64,000 nucleotides of DNA from Bagarius yarrelli (GCA_005784505.1 VCAZ01000022.1:3174195-3238194), one strand, 5' to 3'. Shown: positions 1-12,855, counted from the first letter of the stretch. Program-made: numbers and translations. The notes: generated by a model not told the origin, from the letters alone.

Positions 1-549
1 ACTGGTCTGGTGCCATCAAAAGTATGTTGTTACTTAAGAGTATCTTTATATATGTTTAAAATAAATTCAATATGCACATTTAGAACACTGTAGTTTTGCT
101 CTTTTTACTTCGGGGCAAAAGAGGGTAGGTTCTTTCATATTTGATTATTTTAATGGATGAGGAATCAGGTAAAGGTCAGTTTTAATGTTCTATGAAACTT
201 AATGTTCGTATAAAACTTGTTGAACTGGATTTGTGGTTATTTCATGCATTTTTAAAATAATTTACAAGTTTTGTCTGGTCATTTTCTGTACTGAAAAAAA
301 TTGTAAACCTTAAGATGTCTAAAGACCACATAACTATTCTTTATTGAACTTTTATTTGGTATGGCAGGCACAGTTAAGTAAAGTTATAGTAGACGACTTC
401 AAGTCAATGTTAGAGTGAGACAAACTACCAGTCACCATCAGCATCATTAGAGCGTAATTTAAAGACTTGATAGAATTAATTTTGAACTTAAAAGGCTACA
501 GAGTTAAACAATTGTGACTGATCCGACATTCATGACTTACTCTGTCATA

Positions 550-588
<39 letters not shown>

Positions 589-600
589 ACACACACACGC
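550..600. repeat. (CA)n microsatellite
   Basis: About 45 bases of nearly pure CA dinucleotide with one interruption. The HTHTHT open frame across it is an artefact. Confidence 0.95.
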
Positions 601-899
601 ACATCAAATAGGCAACTGAAGTTTGTTAAAGGTCAAAAGTCACACTCTAGATATATCATATTATATATCTATATTATATATAGATTATTATTTGTATCTA
701 TTATATATAGATAGATATGTCAAGAGTGTGTCAAGAATGTGTCTACTTTATTGTATTTGTGGTATATAACAATCTTTATGTGTATTATAATTTCCGGTCA
801 TTATTTTTTATTAACACATAATAACTGTGTTAACATTCCTTTCTAGAGTTTGGCAGCTGCGCTTATTTTTTTACATTCATTTGCAGATGCGCAGTTGCG

Positions 900-1060
900 A
901 GTTGAGGGCCCATCAGTGACATCATAATGGGAATTTAACCCATGATATTCTGTATCAGTATCAGGAGTCTAACACCTTAACCACTGACGCAGTTGCAGCT
1001 TGATGGCCTTGGGAATTGAACTCATGACCTTACACTCAGAAGTCCAATGCCTGTTATTAA
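900..1060 (-). mobile_element. Degenerate tRNA-derived SINE sequence, antisense
   Basis: Antisense SINE hallmarks are visible: a GAGGGCCCATCAGTGAC-like stretch, a diverged box B complement and the phrase TCTAACACCTTAACCACTGA. A second similar half follows (GGGAATTGAACTCATGACC at about 1011-1029). The same words recur in better copies near 11.6, 36.2 and 33.9 kb. It is heavily diverged, so the boundaries are approximate. Confidence 0.55.
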
Positions 1061-1989
1061 ACAAGAAGAAGTTTAATATAATAGTAATACATAGTAAACA
1101 GCAATACAATATAGCAACATAGCAATACAATAGTAATAATAGTAGCACATAGGAAGGAGTCAGGATACACACTGCCACATTTTACTGTATCCTAATAACT
1201 TATTCGCTGTAGGGTATTAGGTATTAGGGGTGTGTTAGATCTCTATGTTAGTCTAAGTGACAGGCCTGTGACTTTCTGTTTCCCAAATAAGGAAAAACAC
1301 AGCTCTAAGTCCACAACCTCAGGATAGTGGCATATTGTAAACAGTTTGTGACGTAGAAGGAGCGCCGTAGAGCTGCCTAAACTAAGAAAGCAGGCATGTG
1401 AATCCAAACTTTGGCCCCAAATTCAAATAAGTATTTGCTATTTTCTTGGACTTCAGAATTTTTGAGACACACTGACAGATGATTGAAGCTGAGAATGAAA
1501 TACTTCAGTAACTTCAATCCAGGTTACTAGCGTTAGCTGAGTCATAACATTTATGGAGTGTTTTTTCTACGTTTCTTCTGACTGATAAACAAACAGTCCT
1601 GGATGTAACCCAAAACAGCATGCACACCGTGTAGAAAGTAAAATACAAAGGGGGAGAGACCAGTTTTGATTGCATTCCACAGGTCCATATGGAGAGAGAG
1701 AGAGAGAGAGAAAAACAACAAATGAAGGTCGAGCAGAATTCCTTGGCCAGAGACGACGGCTGTCCGTCTCGCATCCCATAAACGGACGTGGTTAGAGTGT
1801 TTAAATGTTTCACTTTAAAAGGACAGCAGGGGTTGGAGAGAAAGAGAGCGTTACAGAAAAGAGTGAGTGAAGAGAGAGAAATGGAGGGTGGGATAAATCA
1901 GCTGATGATGGCTAGACAGCTGTGTGAAGTGTGACAGAGGGATGTGTATATGCAGATAGAAATAACGAGAGAGAGACATAGAGAGATGA

Positions 1990-2200
1990 GATGTGTGTGA
2001 GAGATTGAGAGAGAAAAAGAGAGAGAGAGAGAGGAAGAGCGAGAGGGAGAAAGAGAGAGAGAGAGAGAGAAAGAGGTATGTTACTCCCAAGTTTGGTGTG
2101 CTAAAGTGGAAGCCAAGCGAACCCCCTGCTGCTTTGAAATCGGTGTTATTATTGGCAGACTTTCTCTCTCTCTCTGTCTTTCTTTCTCTCTCAGTTGTTA
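1990..2200. repeat. (GA)n/(CT)n purine-pyrimidine tracts
   Basis: A GAGAGA-rich block at about 1990-2075 is followed, after roughly 85 bases of normal sequence, by a CTCTCT-rich block at 2160-2195. The two tracts are complementary and could pair as a long imperfect hairpin. Open frames on both strands here are simple-sequence shadows. Confidence 0.85.
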
Positions 2201-2781
2201 GACCCAGGGAGCACAAACATATTTAAAAAGCAGAAACACAACACAAAAAAACCCCAACAATATTTAGCAGTTATTTATGCAGGAATGCATTTTTTTTATA
2301 TCTTCATCTCATGGCTGGTATTTTAAGAAGCCCCTTGTTTGGATTAAAAAAAGGGGGAAAAAAGGCAGATCAATTTCGGGTAGACGACAGTCTTGACATT
2401 TGTGTATATTTATGGACAGAAATATCTCGACAGGAAATTGGTTGGTTGGTTAACTGTGGTCACTATAAATATTAATATGGGTAAACTCTAGTGTGTAACT
2501 GAATTTCTTATGTTTTAGTAATTCAAACTTTTTTGACCTTTTTAGTTTATGAAACATGTCATTCTGCTGGCTGGTCTGATGATTTTTTTGTGTTTTGCTG
2601 ACTGATTATTGCTATAATCAAATTAAATTATCGTTTGTCTGCTAACACAGATGTAATAAATTAATTATAACATCTTGGGGCGCTGTTGAGAAAAGCTGCA
2701 GGCTTGTTGTGTTATGTAAGAAGACCAAAAGTGTAAAAGATGAGCGATTACAGTGACCGCTGTTTGACGTTTGATCTCCAG

Positions 2782-5700
2782 CTTGCACAGAAGTACGACC
2801 CTCAGAAGGAGGAGGACCTCAGGCGTTGGATCAACGAGCTGACAGGCCGCAAAGTCCCGGAAAACTTCATGGAGAGTCTTAAAGATGGAGTCATCCTGTG
2901 CGAGTGAGTAATAGCACCCAAACTACTACAGAATCAAAATAATCGTAGTTCAACATATTTGATGCACAGAATTATATCAGGACAGTGTGTTTATGAGGAT
3001 CACTGAGATCTTTTGTAGAAATGTCAAAATGAGTTTTATAAGTTAGAACTAAAAAGTGGTAGAACCCAGAAAACCACCTCTATACATAAAGCTATATCTT
3101 TAAGTCTATTTTTACATTTTAAATCTGAAATATTCTTATTAAAGTCATCATTTCTTTTCGAGCATCTGCATCTTTAACTCGTTGTAGAAACGGATCATGC
3201 AGTTATATCAAATTACCCAACACATTCTGACTATTTTTATGGAATAACATGTTACACTTCTAAATGTCATTTTAAAAAATAATTATCGTAAATCTGTGCT
3301 GCTCTTGTTTTTTTTTTTTAATTATTATTATTATTTTCTAACTATCAGACTCATCAATGTTCTCCAGCCTGGATCTGTGAGAAAGATCAACAACTCCAGT
3401 CAAAATTGGCATCAGGTACATTTCCCTGAAAAATCTCTGTCTTTCCCCACTATTTGCATTATTATGAGTATAAGGTAACGTTACGGACTTCCGGACAGGC
3501 AAACTCGCGGACAGCTACTCGGTATTACGGTAATAGAGACGACCCGCGAGATTTTTTATCAGGCAAGTTCGCAGCCACGCGCGGTTGCCAGGCAACGCCG
3601 CCATGACGCTAATCAGCGGAATGCGAGGCACCTGAACACGCGCTTATAAAAGAACAAAGAACTGAGCAGTCATTTAGGTAGCACCAGGCATGGGGCACAG
3701 CCCAAAGAGAAAGAGAAAGAGAAAGAGAAAGAGAAAGAGAAAGAGAAAGAGAAAGAGAAAGAAAGAAGAGAAAGAGAAAGAGAAAGAGAAAGAGAAAGAG
3801 AAAGAGAAAGAGAAAAGAAAAGAGACTAAGGAAAATAAAATAAAAAAGAAAAGAGGATAAGGAAAAGAAAGAATAAGAAAAGAGGATAAGGAAATGAACA
3901 GAGAATAAGAAAAATAAAATAAGAGAATATGGAAAAGAAAAGAAAAAAGAGAAGAGAATAAGGGAAAATAGTTTAAAAGAAAAGAAAATTTAAGGAAAGA
4001 CTTTTTAGTTCCTTTTTCTTTGTGAACTGAATTTTGGTTGTCTTCATTATCCGAACAGCAGAAGAGATTTCAGTTCATTTATAGGTTTGTTAAAGTGTCG
4101 TTTTCTCACGATTGTGAAAACGCCCCATACACTAAAGCACAAACACATCTCCTATTTTACAACCTCTCTCTCTCTCTCTGTCTCTGCTCCACATAAGGGG
4201 CACTGAACAAACTACCCGTGCGCTCCCTGTGATCTCACACATATAACATATGATGCTTTTGCAAACTGGAAGTATAAAGGCAAGCCTGTTTATGTAACCT
4301 ACAACCTATGCTCTCCATATCAGTGGCCATATCATTCATTTAAACTACTTAATATTTTGGGGCGAGTACTTTTATATTATTATATTATATTATATTCTAT
4401 ACTTTTTCTGAGAAGTAACTAGTACAAGGGGCACCGCTAAGGGAGTGAAGTTAGAATAACCCTAGGGGTCCCATGCATTTTTGGGGCCCCCAGAGCTCTG
4501 TTTTTTATTAGTAGTAACAATATTAACAGCAACATAATAAATATATTTTTATAGAGCCTAAAATTGCTAGTGGCTCCCCTGCAAGTAACTATAACCAATT
4601 ACTTTTTTGAAGTATCGATAGTCTGTACTCTCCACAGCCCCATTTTAAGGGAGTGTTTCTTGTGTTGTTTAATTGCACTGTTTGCACTAGGTTGTACAAT
4701 ATGGGTTGGTGTAGCTCTGTGTTGTTTTATAAAGCAGCATCATCGTTGAAGCACCATCATTATACCATTATATATGTTTGAATTAAAAATAAAAGTTTCT
4801 TGACCTGACTAAAATCGATCTTATAGGAACTCACATCAGGTTTTCATATATATATATATACGTGTCTCTTGTTTACAGTTGGAAAACATAGGCAATTTTG
4901 TCCGAGCCATTCAGGAATACGGTCTGAAGCCGCATGACATATTTGAGGCAAACGACCTGTTTGAGAATGTCAACCACACGCAGGTTCAGAGCACTCTGAT
5001 CGCACTGGCTGGGATGGTGAGTAAACAATAAGTTAAAGTTAAATGTTTTTCCTCTCTATGAGTAATGCATTTTTATGCAAACTAGATGCCCACTTCAGAT
5101 TGTGTGTATGAGTACACGCCGTACGCATAGCATTTTTGGCATGACAATAAAATAGAGCCGTAGTTTTACACGTTCTAAATGTTTTAAAATGAATTCTATG
5201 ACTTTAAAATTGCTTTAAAAAGTGGGGTTTTCTTATGTGAGCTAAATGGTGTGATAGATGAAATTAAGTTCACAGAGAACTCCTACAGATTGGTAGCTTT
5301 TGTGCAGTTAAACTTGCCGATTTGTTGGGTAGCTTTGTATTCCAATTCCAATGAATTTTTTATCTTAATTTTAGTTTTAAAATGCCTAACCCAATCAAAA
5401 TTTCAGCCGGGTTAAGCCATAAAACTTTTCACAACCCAATCAAACGATAAACTCCTTTGTGTAATCATTTATTTTGGTAACATGCCTGTACTCGACGTAA
5501 TGTTTTTGGAAATAATGCCAATTTCCCGTGGAATATGGGAGTTTTGTTTTCATTCCAGGTGGCAAAATTTTCCAAGCACGACTCTCACCAGTCATTATTA
5601 CAGACTTTCATTCACAGGCTTCTGCTTTTTTTCAAAAGCTCCACTCTCTGTCTTTTTATAAAAGATTTCAGCAGCAGCACGCACTTACACAGTAACAATG

Positions 5701-8155
5701 CCCATAACTAGCAGGATTAGGTGATGCAGCTCATCTAGCAGCTCGACAGAAAAAAATAAAATTCACACAGTCACAGACAGGCTGTACACACGGCAGGTGG
5801 AAACACCATTTTGGAGTAGATATAAATACCAGGATTTTTCAGTCAGAATGTCTCAGTGGGAATGACAAAAAGTGCGTATAAACTGGGCTATTGTTGTGGC
5901 CAGTGTCGTATAACTGGTATTGGTTAAATTTGAGGGAAAAAATTGCAAAAATGTTTTATTTTTCTGTTTTCCTCCACTCATTATATATATATCGTTATAA
6001 GAAACTTTAATCTCTGCCAAATGCTTAAGGTCCACCTACTTGATTACTGTCATAAGTTTTTTCTATTTTTAGAATTAAAAATATAGATGACTGGAATTTT
6101 CTTGTATCAATTTTTTAAATAATTATTTAGAAACATATATTATATATATTATTTATATTATTTTTTCAAATATTGATTAATATTGTGGGTTGTTTTTTTT
6201 TCGATTTTATATACTAAAATTGAATAATTTTAACAAATTAGTCTGTAAACAAATTACTGACTTTTTTACAGTGTAATACATATATTTAAATTCTAACCTT
6301 ATCAAAATCTATTAAATTATCTTTATTTAGATTAACTCTATACCAAAGTTGATTGATTGATTGATTGATTGAATGATTGATTGATTGATTGAAAATGCCA
6401 GTGTCTGTCTTTATTATTATTATTATTTTTACAGATTTTGTGAAATATCAGCCATACAGATGTATTACATCAATTTTATTACTTCATCAATATAAACCCG
6501 TGATTGGAAGTAGATCCGCTACTATGAATCAACACTTTCTGACCAATCAGACAATCAGACATGTAACAGTAAAGCTCTATAATCTTACTTAGAAATGATA
6601 TCATTCCAGTCCTGACCTGTTCTAAAGATATTATAGTCATGCAGTATCGAATGTCTGTATAATATGTTACAGAAGTGAGCTTTAACTAGATTTCAGTTCT
6701 AACATGATATACAGTATTCACGGAAGACACTTATAGCACACTGTAAAGACATTAACAAATAGTTTATAAAGTTAGTTTGAGAACTTCTAATAGGAGCTTC
6801 ACATCAGCGACTTAAGGACTTTCTTGTGACGTTTGTAGCCAAAAAAGCTTTCTTTTCTTTTCTTTTTTTTTTAAGCTTGTTTTGGCAGAAAACGACTTAA
6901 ATTGGCAAAATGTTACGCACAGCAGTATTTTTTTCAAACCACTACCACATGTGTATTTACTAGGATAGTTTTATTATGTTTAACACATGTAAATCGAAGA
7001 GGGTTTGGCAGAACAAATGTTTTGTCGCTTTGAAACACTTGAAAGCTGCTCCAAATTGTAAGTTTACATGATTTTATGTTAACTTCTGCAATATTATTCG
7101 CTGGAGTGTCAGTTTATTTTGTAATTCAGTTAATTAATTGCTTGCATTTTACTGTGCGCAGGCTAAATCTAAGGGTGTCCATACGAAGTATGATATCGGG
7201 GTGAAGTACGCCGAGAAACAGCAGCGTAGGTTTGCCCCTGATAAGCTGAAGGAGGGGCGGAACGTAATCGGTCTTCAGGTCAGTCTGTGTTCCTGTGTCT
7301 TTTATATGGTTTAGGAAAAAACTTAACTACGTTACTCAAAAAAGCTAGAAACGATGAAAACTTCTAAAACATATGGCAGCTGAGAAAACATATGGCAGCT
7401 TTTAGACATTTTTTGTTCATACTGATTTGCTTTTAATTGATTTCTTATTGGGACACTTTCAGATGGGGACCAACAAGTTCGCCAGCCAGAAGGGGATGAC
7501 ATCATACGGCACAAGGCGTCACCTGTATGACCCTAAAGCTGGCATGGAGAATCCTCTGGACCAGTCAACAATCAGTCTGCAGATGGGAACTAACAAGGGA
7601 GCCAATCAGGTGCTTATAAAGTGTTACGTGGCTGCTAAATAATATTATTATGATCTAGAGTATAGAGTATTAGAGTCTAGAGTATTATTATGATCTAATA
7701 TTATACTTGCTAGAGTTTTAGCCAGTTCTGCAATTATTTGCAGTGTTTTACACAGTTATCCATTTTACATGTTGGTATTGTGGACTAGTCGAAAAACAAT
7801 ATGCACTGATTGGTTGTACTTTAACGGACAGGTTTAACTAGCTGTCAACTTAACAATCTGAACAGGAGGTGAACTGTAAAAATTATTTACCAAATGTACA
7901 ATTCTTTTCACTCAGTCTGGTATGACGGCACCAGGCACCAAGCGACAGATCTTTGATAAGAAGCTGGACGTGGAAAACTGTGACACCTCCGTCATCTCAC
8001 TGCAGATGGGTACTAACAAGGTGGCATCGCAGTCTGGCATGACAGTCTACGGGCTTCCCCGTCAGGTTTACGACAAAAAGTATTGCACTTACCCCGAAGA
8101 CTACATGAACAACGGCCAGGACATGCAGATTGACGGATACCAGTACTCTGACTAA
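2782..8155 (+). CDS. cnn1: Calponin 1-like actin-binding protein (5' partial; six exons seen)
   Basis: Calponins bind actin filaments and restrain actomyosin ATPase in smooth muscle. The exons are 2782-2903, 3349-3415, 4879-5016, 7162-7278, 7463-7609 and 7916-8155, all with GT-AG borders and matching phases, giving 276 residues. The product begins LAQKYDPQKEEDLRRW, the standard start of calponin exon 2. A single calponin-homology domain fills about residues 1-110 (DGVILCE, LQPGSV, NWHQLENIGNF, HDIFEANDLFE). Three calponin-type repeats follow, each starting QMGTNK: GMTSYGTRRHLYDP, GMTAPGTKRQIFD, GMTVYGLPRQVYD. The tail is short and acidic, ending DGYQYSD. Adding the missing first exon (about 21 residues) would give about 297 residues, the length of human CNN1. 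The paralogue call (cnn1, not cnn2 or cnn3) rests on adjacency to elof1, as in human 19p13.2. An in-frame ATG at 2740 would read through into this exon (see findings). Confidence 0.93.
3481..3700. other. GC-richer promoter-like insert in a cnn1 intron
   Basis: Between the exons at 3349 and 4879, about 200 bases are much richer in C, G and CpG than their surroundings (ACTCGCGGACAGC, CACGCGCGGTTGCCAGGCAA). They end in a TATA-box-like CTTATAAAAG at about 3643-3652, followed some 50 bases later by the polypurine tract. This looks like the promoter or long terminal repeat of an inserted element, but no coding part or paired repeat was found, so its identity is open. Confidence 0.35.
3702..3999. 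repeat. (GAGAAA)n polypurine tract
   Basis: About 300 bases of almost uninterrupted purines on the + strand. It starts as tandem GAGAAA hexamers (3703-3825) and decays into GGAAAAGAAAAT-like units. It lies in the cnn1 intron between the exons at 3349 and 4879, directly after the GC-rich insert. Confidence 0.93.
6346..6393. repeat. (GATT)n microsatellite
   Basis: Tandem TTGA/GATT tetramers with one interruption (GAATGATT) in the cnn1 intron before the exon at 7162. Confidence 0.9.
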
Positions 8156-9120
8156 ATCACTCACACGCCATTGTGGTTTTTTTTTAATTCACTCATTTCT
8201 TGCCCGCTTTTTAAAAAAATGTAAATCCCATCCCGCAAGACATAAAAAAAAAAATATCCACCAAACCAGATCATTAGGTCTCATTGAAAGATGGAACAAA
8301 TGTATTTTTTAAGGTTTGTTTATTATATGCCACGGGCTGCCCCTGCTTCTCACTCAGAATTGTTTCTATTTTTTTTTTTTTTTCGAGTGTAGCAGCTTCC
8401 TGTCACTACTTTGCATGGCATACTGTTTTTAGCAAATTGGCCAAAACTCCATTTTAAACAATCTAGAATATTCAAAGCGCCATATTGTTTGGATTGAAAC
8501 AATGTTCTAGTATTTGTTTGGCTCCAAATATCCACTATTGCTGCTGATGAACGCAAGTCTTCAAGCAAATCCAAAGGAAAAAAGTTTCGACCAGGATGCT
8601 ATGCTACTAACCAATCACAGCAAAACCGAGGACACTCACTAACATTTAAGAATTTCATCCCCACCCATTTGAGAAAAGCCTAAAAAAGGCACCCGAAAAA
8701 AACAGTCAGACATTTCAAAACAAACACTTTTTGTCGAGATTGTGTTCTTTCCCTTTCCTTCTGTCCTTTGCACTTGGTAGATGCCTAGGAAGAAGGACGG
8801 ACATATCGTTTAGCCGTGAGGCTTTAAATCAAGCTGAAATCTACTGGTGCAGTACGACATGACGTGAAGAATGTAATGTACCCCACTTTAGTATTTGCAT
8901 GGCTTTTTGGAAGTGTGTAAAATTTGATTGAGTGTTTCCATTACAGCTAATTGCTAAAACACACTTTGTGCCTCGAATAATAAATTCCTCCTGTTTCACT
9001 TCTGTTTATATGCAAAAACACGATCCAGTGCAGCAGAGTACAGATTAAGCAGAGTTTAAGTAGGTCTCTGTGAAGTAAGTTTTGGAGAAATTTAAATGAA
9101 TGAATAAATAAATATCTACT
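8156..9120 (+). other. cnn1: cnn1 3' untranslated region with candidate polyadenylation signals
   Basis: No open frame of interest follows the cnn1 stop at 8153-8155. Canonical AATAAA hexamers lie near 8977 (AATAATAAATTCC) and in the AATAAATAAATA run near 9103-9115; either could end the transcript. The true end cannot be fixed from sequence alone. Confidence 0.5.
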
Positions 9121-9435
9121 TTTACAGACGGCCAACGTAGATATTTTGTAGTCTGTTTGCCAAACAAAAAAATAATTCAGGTGTCTTTAACATAGTGATG
9201 AATCATTGGTACAAATGATTTGGTTATAGAATTGAGTGTATCTAAAGGGTAATCAGCATCCAAAAAAATGTATAAATGATTACAGATTGCAATCTGCAAG
9301 GTTCTAAAAGATTGTGGCTGGAAAGTGTACAAAAAAAAAAGCACAAATTTGGACCAGAGCCCAAGCATCTGAGGCAGTGATGGAAAATTCGGATTCTGGC
9401 CCTTCGCTGAATTAATCTGTGCCTTACATACAAGA

Positions 9436-9709
9436 TATGGACAAAAGTATTGAGTCACCTGACTGTTACATCCGTTAGTTTTAGTCTTGCTCCGATAACA
9501 ACCTCCACACTTTTAGAAATAAAGTGGTGTAAAAGTGGTGTTTGGGCCTCTTTTAGTCAGTAAAGGAATGATGCAACGCTACAACAGACATACATATTCC
9601 AGACAATGTGTTGTTCCGACTCTATGGCAACAGTTTGGCAATTTGGGGAAGACACATCCAAGTAAATGTACTTGTGAATTGTCCACAAACTTTTGGTTAA
9701 ATAGTGTAC
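9436..9709. mobile_element. Tc1-group MITE or deletion derivative
   Basis: The left end TATGGACAAAAGTATTGAG and right end CCACAAACTTTTGGTTAAAT match the two ends of a common fish Tc1/mariner family with TATGGACAAAAGT-like termini. The inside keeps a recognisable word (CTATGGCAACAGTTTGG) but no transposase frame. Insertion at TA is consistent with the family. Confidence 0.7.
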
Positions 9710-11590
9710 ATTGTTTAAAAATAAAAAAAAAAGCATTCCATAAATGGTAAAAAGTTGTAGCTTCTGAAGAGGATCCATATGGAAGCATTTAAAAAAGGAA
9801 ATTGATCCGAACATAGAACATTTAACCGAGTAGTCAGGATAATTATCTGTCACCAGTGTGAAGGAGAATGAGATGAAAATATACACTCGAGTCATGTGAA
9901 CTGAATCTTTTTTTTTTTTAACAGCATAAGAATTCCTGATTAGACCGTGCATGACAAACCAGTCGAAGATCAGGTGCAGATTGAATTTCACTAAGGCATA
10001 GAATGGTTTAAGTGCTTATGTCCATATTAGTAAACGCCCCTCAGAGAGAGAGAACACAGCAACGTTCTTACAGAAGCACAGCGCTACTTTTCAAGTTCAC
10101 TTGGAATTCAGCAGGCGAGTGAAAAAATGCATGGGTTTCTAATGATTTTAAGTACAAGCACATGCACTTACAGCAACGTGGTCCAGATCATTAACGGAGG
10201 ATGGCTTGCAGACGGTAGGAGTAACTTTGACTATCAAGAATGGGTCCCACCAATACTAAAATTATAATAAGCAATATGTGATCTAATTAATGTACCAGCA
10301 TTGCTTACTGTACAAAAACAAATGGCACAGAAGTTTCCAGATGTTTGACATCGTTTACTATGAAACGTATAAAGTCGAAAAATAAAACGGCTAAAAAAAA
10401 TAGCATTCAATAAAGAAAATAAAATTGTTTGACACAGAGCATTAATTATTGATCCACCAGTGCAAATTCCCCATTTTCGAAGAGATGGTGAAGCAAAATC
10501 TCCACTGCAAGAAGACGTATTTAGAACCCAGAGGTGCAGTTCATTAACACAGCAACAAAATGACAAACTAAACAAGACTTGACTAGCTTAGCGCACTTAG
10601 CACAAACATAAACACTAAACCACGAACATGAACTAACTCGACTTGATTACACTTACACTTTATTACTATAGTAATTATTATAATAATAAAACTCATAAGT
10701 TTGTTTGCTACATTACAAAGTACACACATACAAATACCGTTAGTGTACTAGTTAGCTTATACTAGTCTACTATAGTTTAGCAACAATAAGTACATTCTAG
10801 GTGTAAAAGTAGGAAACTTTTTTGGTACAGTTTGTAATAGATGTACGTTAAACTTCAGTGTAAGAGAATAATAGTCTGTATACTGTAGTTCCAGTATAAG
10901 CCAAGTATACTTTAGTATTCAATTTAGTACATATTTGATCAGGCCAATAAAGGTAAACTTAGTTTTTTTTTAAATAATATTCACACGTAATACTTAAAAT
11001 GCCGGCTGACTCTCGACGTTGTCCAAATTACCAAGGACATTATATGAACTGCACTTTAGTAACTGCCGGGTTATTAACTATACCCACTTCCCGGACAGCA
11101 CATGACTATTTGTGTTTATTCCAGTGTTTAATCAGCGGCAGTCTGATAGGATGAAGCGTACAGTCACTTTGTGATAGTGTTGGAATAATACTTACTTACA
11201 CTTTATTTATACTCTTTATTTTATTTTATGCCTGCTTACAACAGTGACTTCATGACAGGTGTATTTATGCCAAGGCTTTGCAAGACTAAATTTCTTAAAT
11301 AAAAGTAAGCCATGTAACTGTGTTTGATTCTGTTAGAGACTATTAACCATTCGCTACCATAATATTAAATCTGTGTGTACTTTATCTCTGAATCCATGTT
11401 TTGTTTTGTTTTTCTGATTTATTCTCAGTGAGTAGGTAAGCTTGGAAGCGTGTAGACGTCTCAACATCACACCTACATTAGTTTGTCTATCCCAAGACAA
11501 TGCTACAAAATTAAAAGCACACAGTCGCCCCTGTGCTCCACCAACAGTATTGTTATAGGTGGGGTAGAAAAATCCCCTGACCTCAACCCC
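9710..11590. other. Intergenic sequence between cnn1 and elof1
   Basis: AT-rich sequence with no recognised gene. The open frames on the - strand near 9.6-10.0 kb and 10.2-10.6 kb lack family resemblance and sit in plain AT-rich DNA. Part of it could be an extended cnn1 3' UTR. cnn1 and elof1 converge on this interval. Confidence 0.5.
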
Positions 11591-11720
11591 ACCGCCCTTA
11601 TCCAAAGCAACATGGTTAATTTCAGTCAAGGGTGTTAAGGGCCTTGTGTAAGGGCCCAATAGTGGCAACTTGGTGGTGCTGGGAATCCAACACCTTAACC
11701 ACTAAGCCACCGCTCACCCA
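11590..11720 (-). mobile_element. tRNA-derived SINE (family A), antisense
   Basis: From left to right: complement of the conserved tail (CGCCCTTATCCAAAGCAAC), a linker (GGGCCCAATAGTGGCAAC), and the complement of the tRNA-like head (CTGGGAATCCAACACC, CTTAACCACTAAGCCACC). The same order is seen in the sense copy at 33.9 kb. Confidence 0.75.
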
Positions 11721-11924
11721 CGTTGAATGTAAGCATGCAGGGTCTTGGTTGGGCAGTGATGGTGACTCTATGACAATAGTCACATGCCTCAGGTTAGAGA
11801 ATAGTATTTTTTTTTTTTTTAGAAGTGTGGGGGTTATAAGAGTGAAACTAAATCTAAGCCAGGATGTTCAAAAATCACATACTGATGTAAGATAATAATA
11901 ACAAAAGAATAAATGCTGTTATTT

Positions 11925-12175
11925 TGTCACATACTTTTTTACAGCATAGTGAAATTCTTTTTTCGCAAATGCCATTTTAGTAAGTTGGGGGTCAGAGCGC
12001 AGGATCAGCTATGATACAGTGCCCCTGGAGCAGAAAGAGTTAAGGGTCTTTGCTCAAGGACTCAACAGTGATTGGCTTGCTGGTGGTGGGGCTTGAACCT
12101 AGGTCTTTTGAGCCACCACTGCCCCCAATACCTGGTGAAAACCAGAAAACCTGACCGTTAGACCATATGGGTCAG
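11925..12175 (-). mobile_element. tRNA-derived SINE (family B), antisense
   Basis: Carries GGGGGTCAGAGCGCAGGATC, AGTGCCCCTGGAGCAG, a TTTGCTCAAGGACTCAACAG linker and GGGGCTTGAACCTAGGTC, a box B complement. It differs from family A in the central segment. A sense copy is at about 58.14-58.27 kb. Confidence 0.7.
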
Positions 12176-12185
12176 GTGTCCTATC

Positions 12186-12252
12186 ATAGATAGATAGATA
12201 GATAGATAGGTAGGTAGGTAGATAGGTAGGTAGGTAGGTAGGTAGGCAGGCT
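12186..12252. repeat. (TAGA)n-(TAGG)n compound microsatellite
   Basis: Tandem TAGA tetramers change to TAGG tetramers, ending GGCAGGCAGGC, directly beside the family B SINE. Confidence 0.95.
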
Positions 12253-12539
12253 TGTCCCTAAGCATTTTGGAGTGTGTGTTTATTCTTTACTGTGTGTAAT
12301 CATAGCCAGCAGAGGATTCAGACACATTGCTATTTTTATCAGGATAAAGTGCGTAACTAAAACAGAATTATTTTAATAATGCCAAGAGAGTGTGTAATAA
12401 ATGTTTATAGACCATTTAAATACACTCACATCTTGTGGTGAAGGTTATATAAAGAGCAACAAGTAGAACACCAGTCTGTAAAATATATTGTGTATGTGTG
12501 GAAATAACTTAACAGTGACAGTTTAATCACAAACTTCCT

Positions 12540-12855
12540 AATAAGGAAGATGCACACATTTTATTGACATTTACTCCAGCAGTCATTATACATATAAAAG
12601 ACTTCTAACTAAAAAAATGTTTACAAATTAAAAGTTCACAAAAATATGGGTCAAAACCAGAATAATTAAATGCATCAACTCTCAATTTCCTGTGTCTTCA
12701 CATTGTGTAGACTGACAAAAGGGATTGTGTTTGAGTGAAAGTGATTCCTTTCCAACAGGATGTTTACAGGATACTTTTGATGACTGAAAAAAAAAAAAAA
12801 AAAAAAAAAAAAGAAACCTTACAGTCTTCTGTGACTTTTGACCCAATGAGAAAAG
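12540..12855 (-). other. elof1: elof1 3' untranslated region
   Basis: Lies downstream (on the - strand) of the elof1 stop codon at 12856-12858. A TTTATT at about 12559-12564 reads AATAAA on the - strand and is the likely polyadenylation signal. A run of about 25 A (12786-12811, T on the sense strand) sits inside it. Confidence 0.5.

Larger units (their letters stand above)
1..2781. other. Sequence upstream of the first cnn1 exon seen (probably cnn1 intron 1)
   Basis: No coding exon was recognised here. In calponins the exon before the one at 2782 encodes about 20 residues ending in a KNK-like triplet; no matching stretch followed by a splice donor was seen, so that exon probably lies left of the window. 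The region holds a CA microsatellite near 550-600, AT-rich palindromic sequence at 650-720, tRNA-like SINE debris at 900-1060, and purine-rich GA and CT tracts at 1690-1710 and 1990-2200. The open frames across the GA/CT tracts are low-complexity artefacts. Confidence 0.6.

Noticed and set aside
9557..9991. 144-residue - strand open frame
   Set aside because: It overlaps a Tc1-type MITE and AT-rich sequence, with no recognisable domain.
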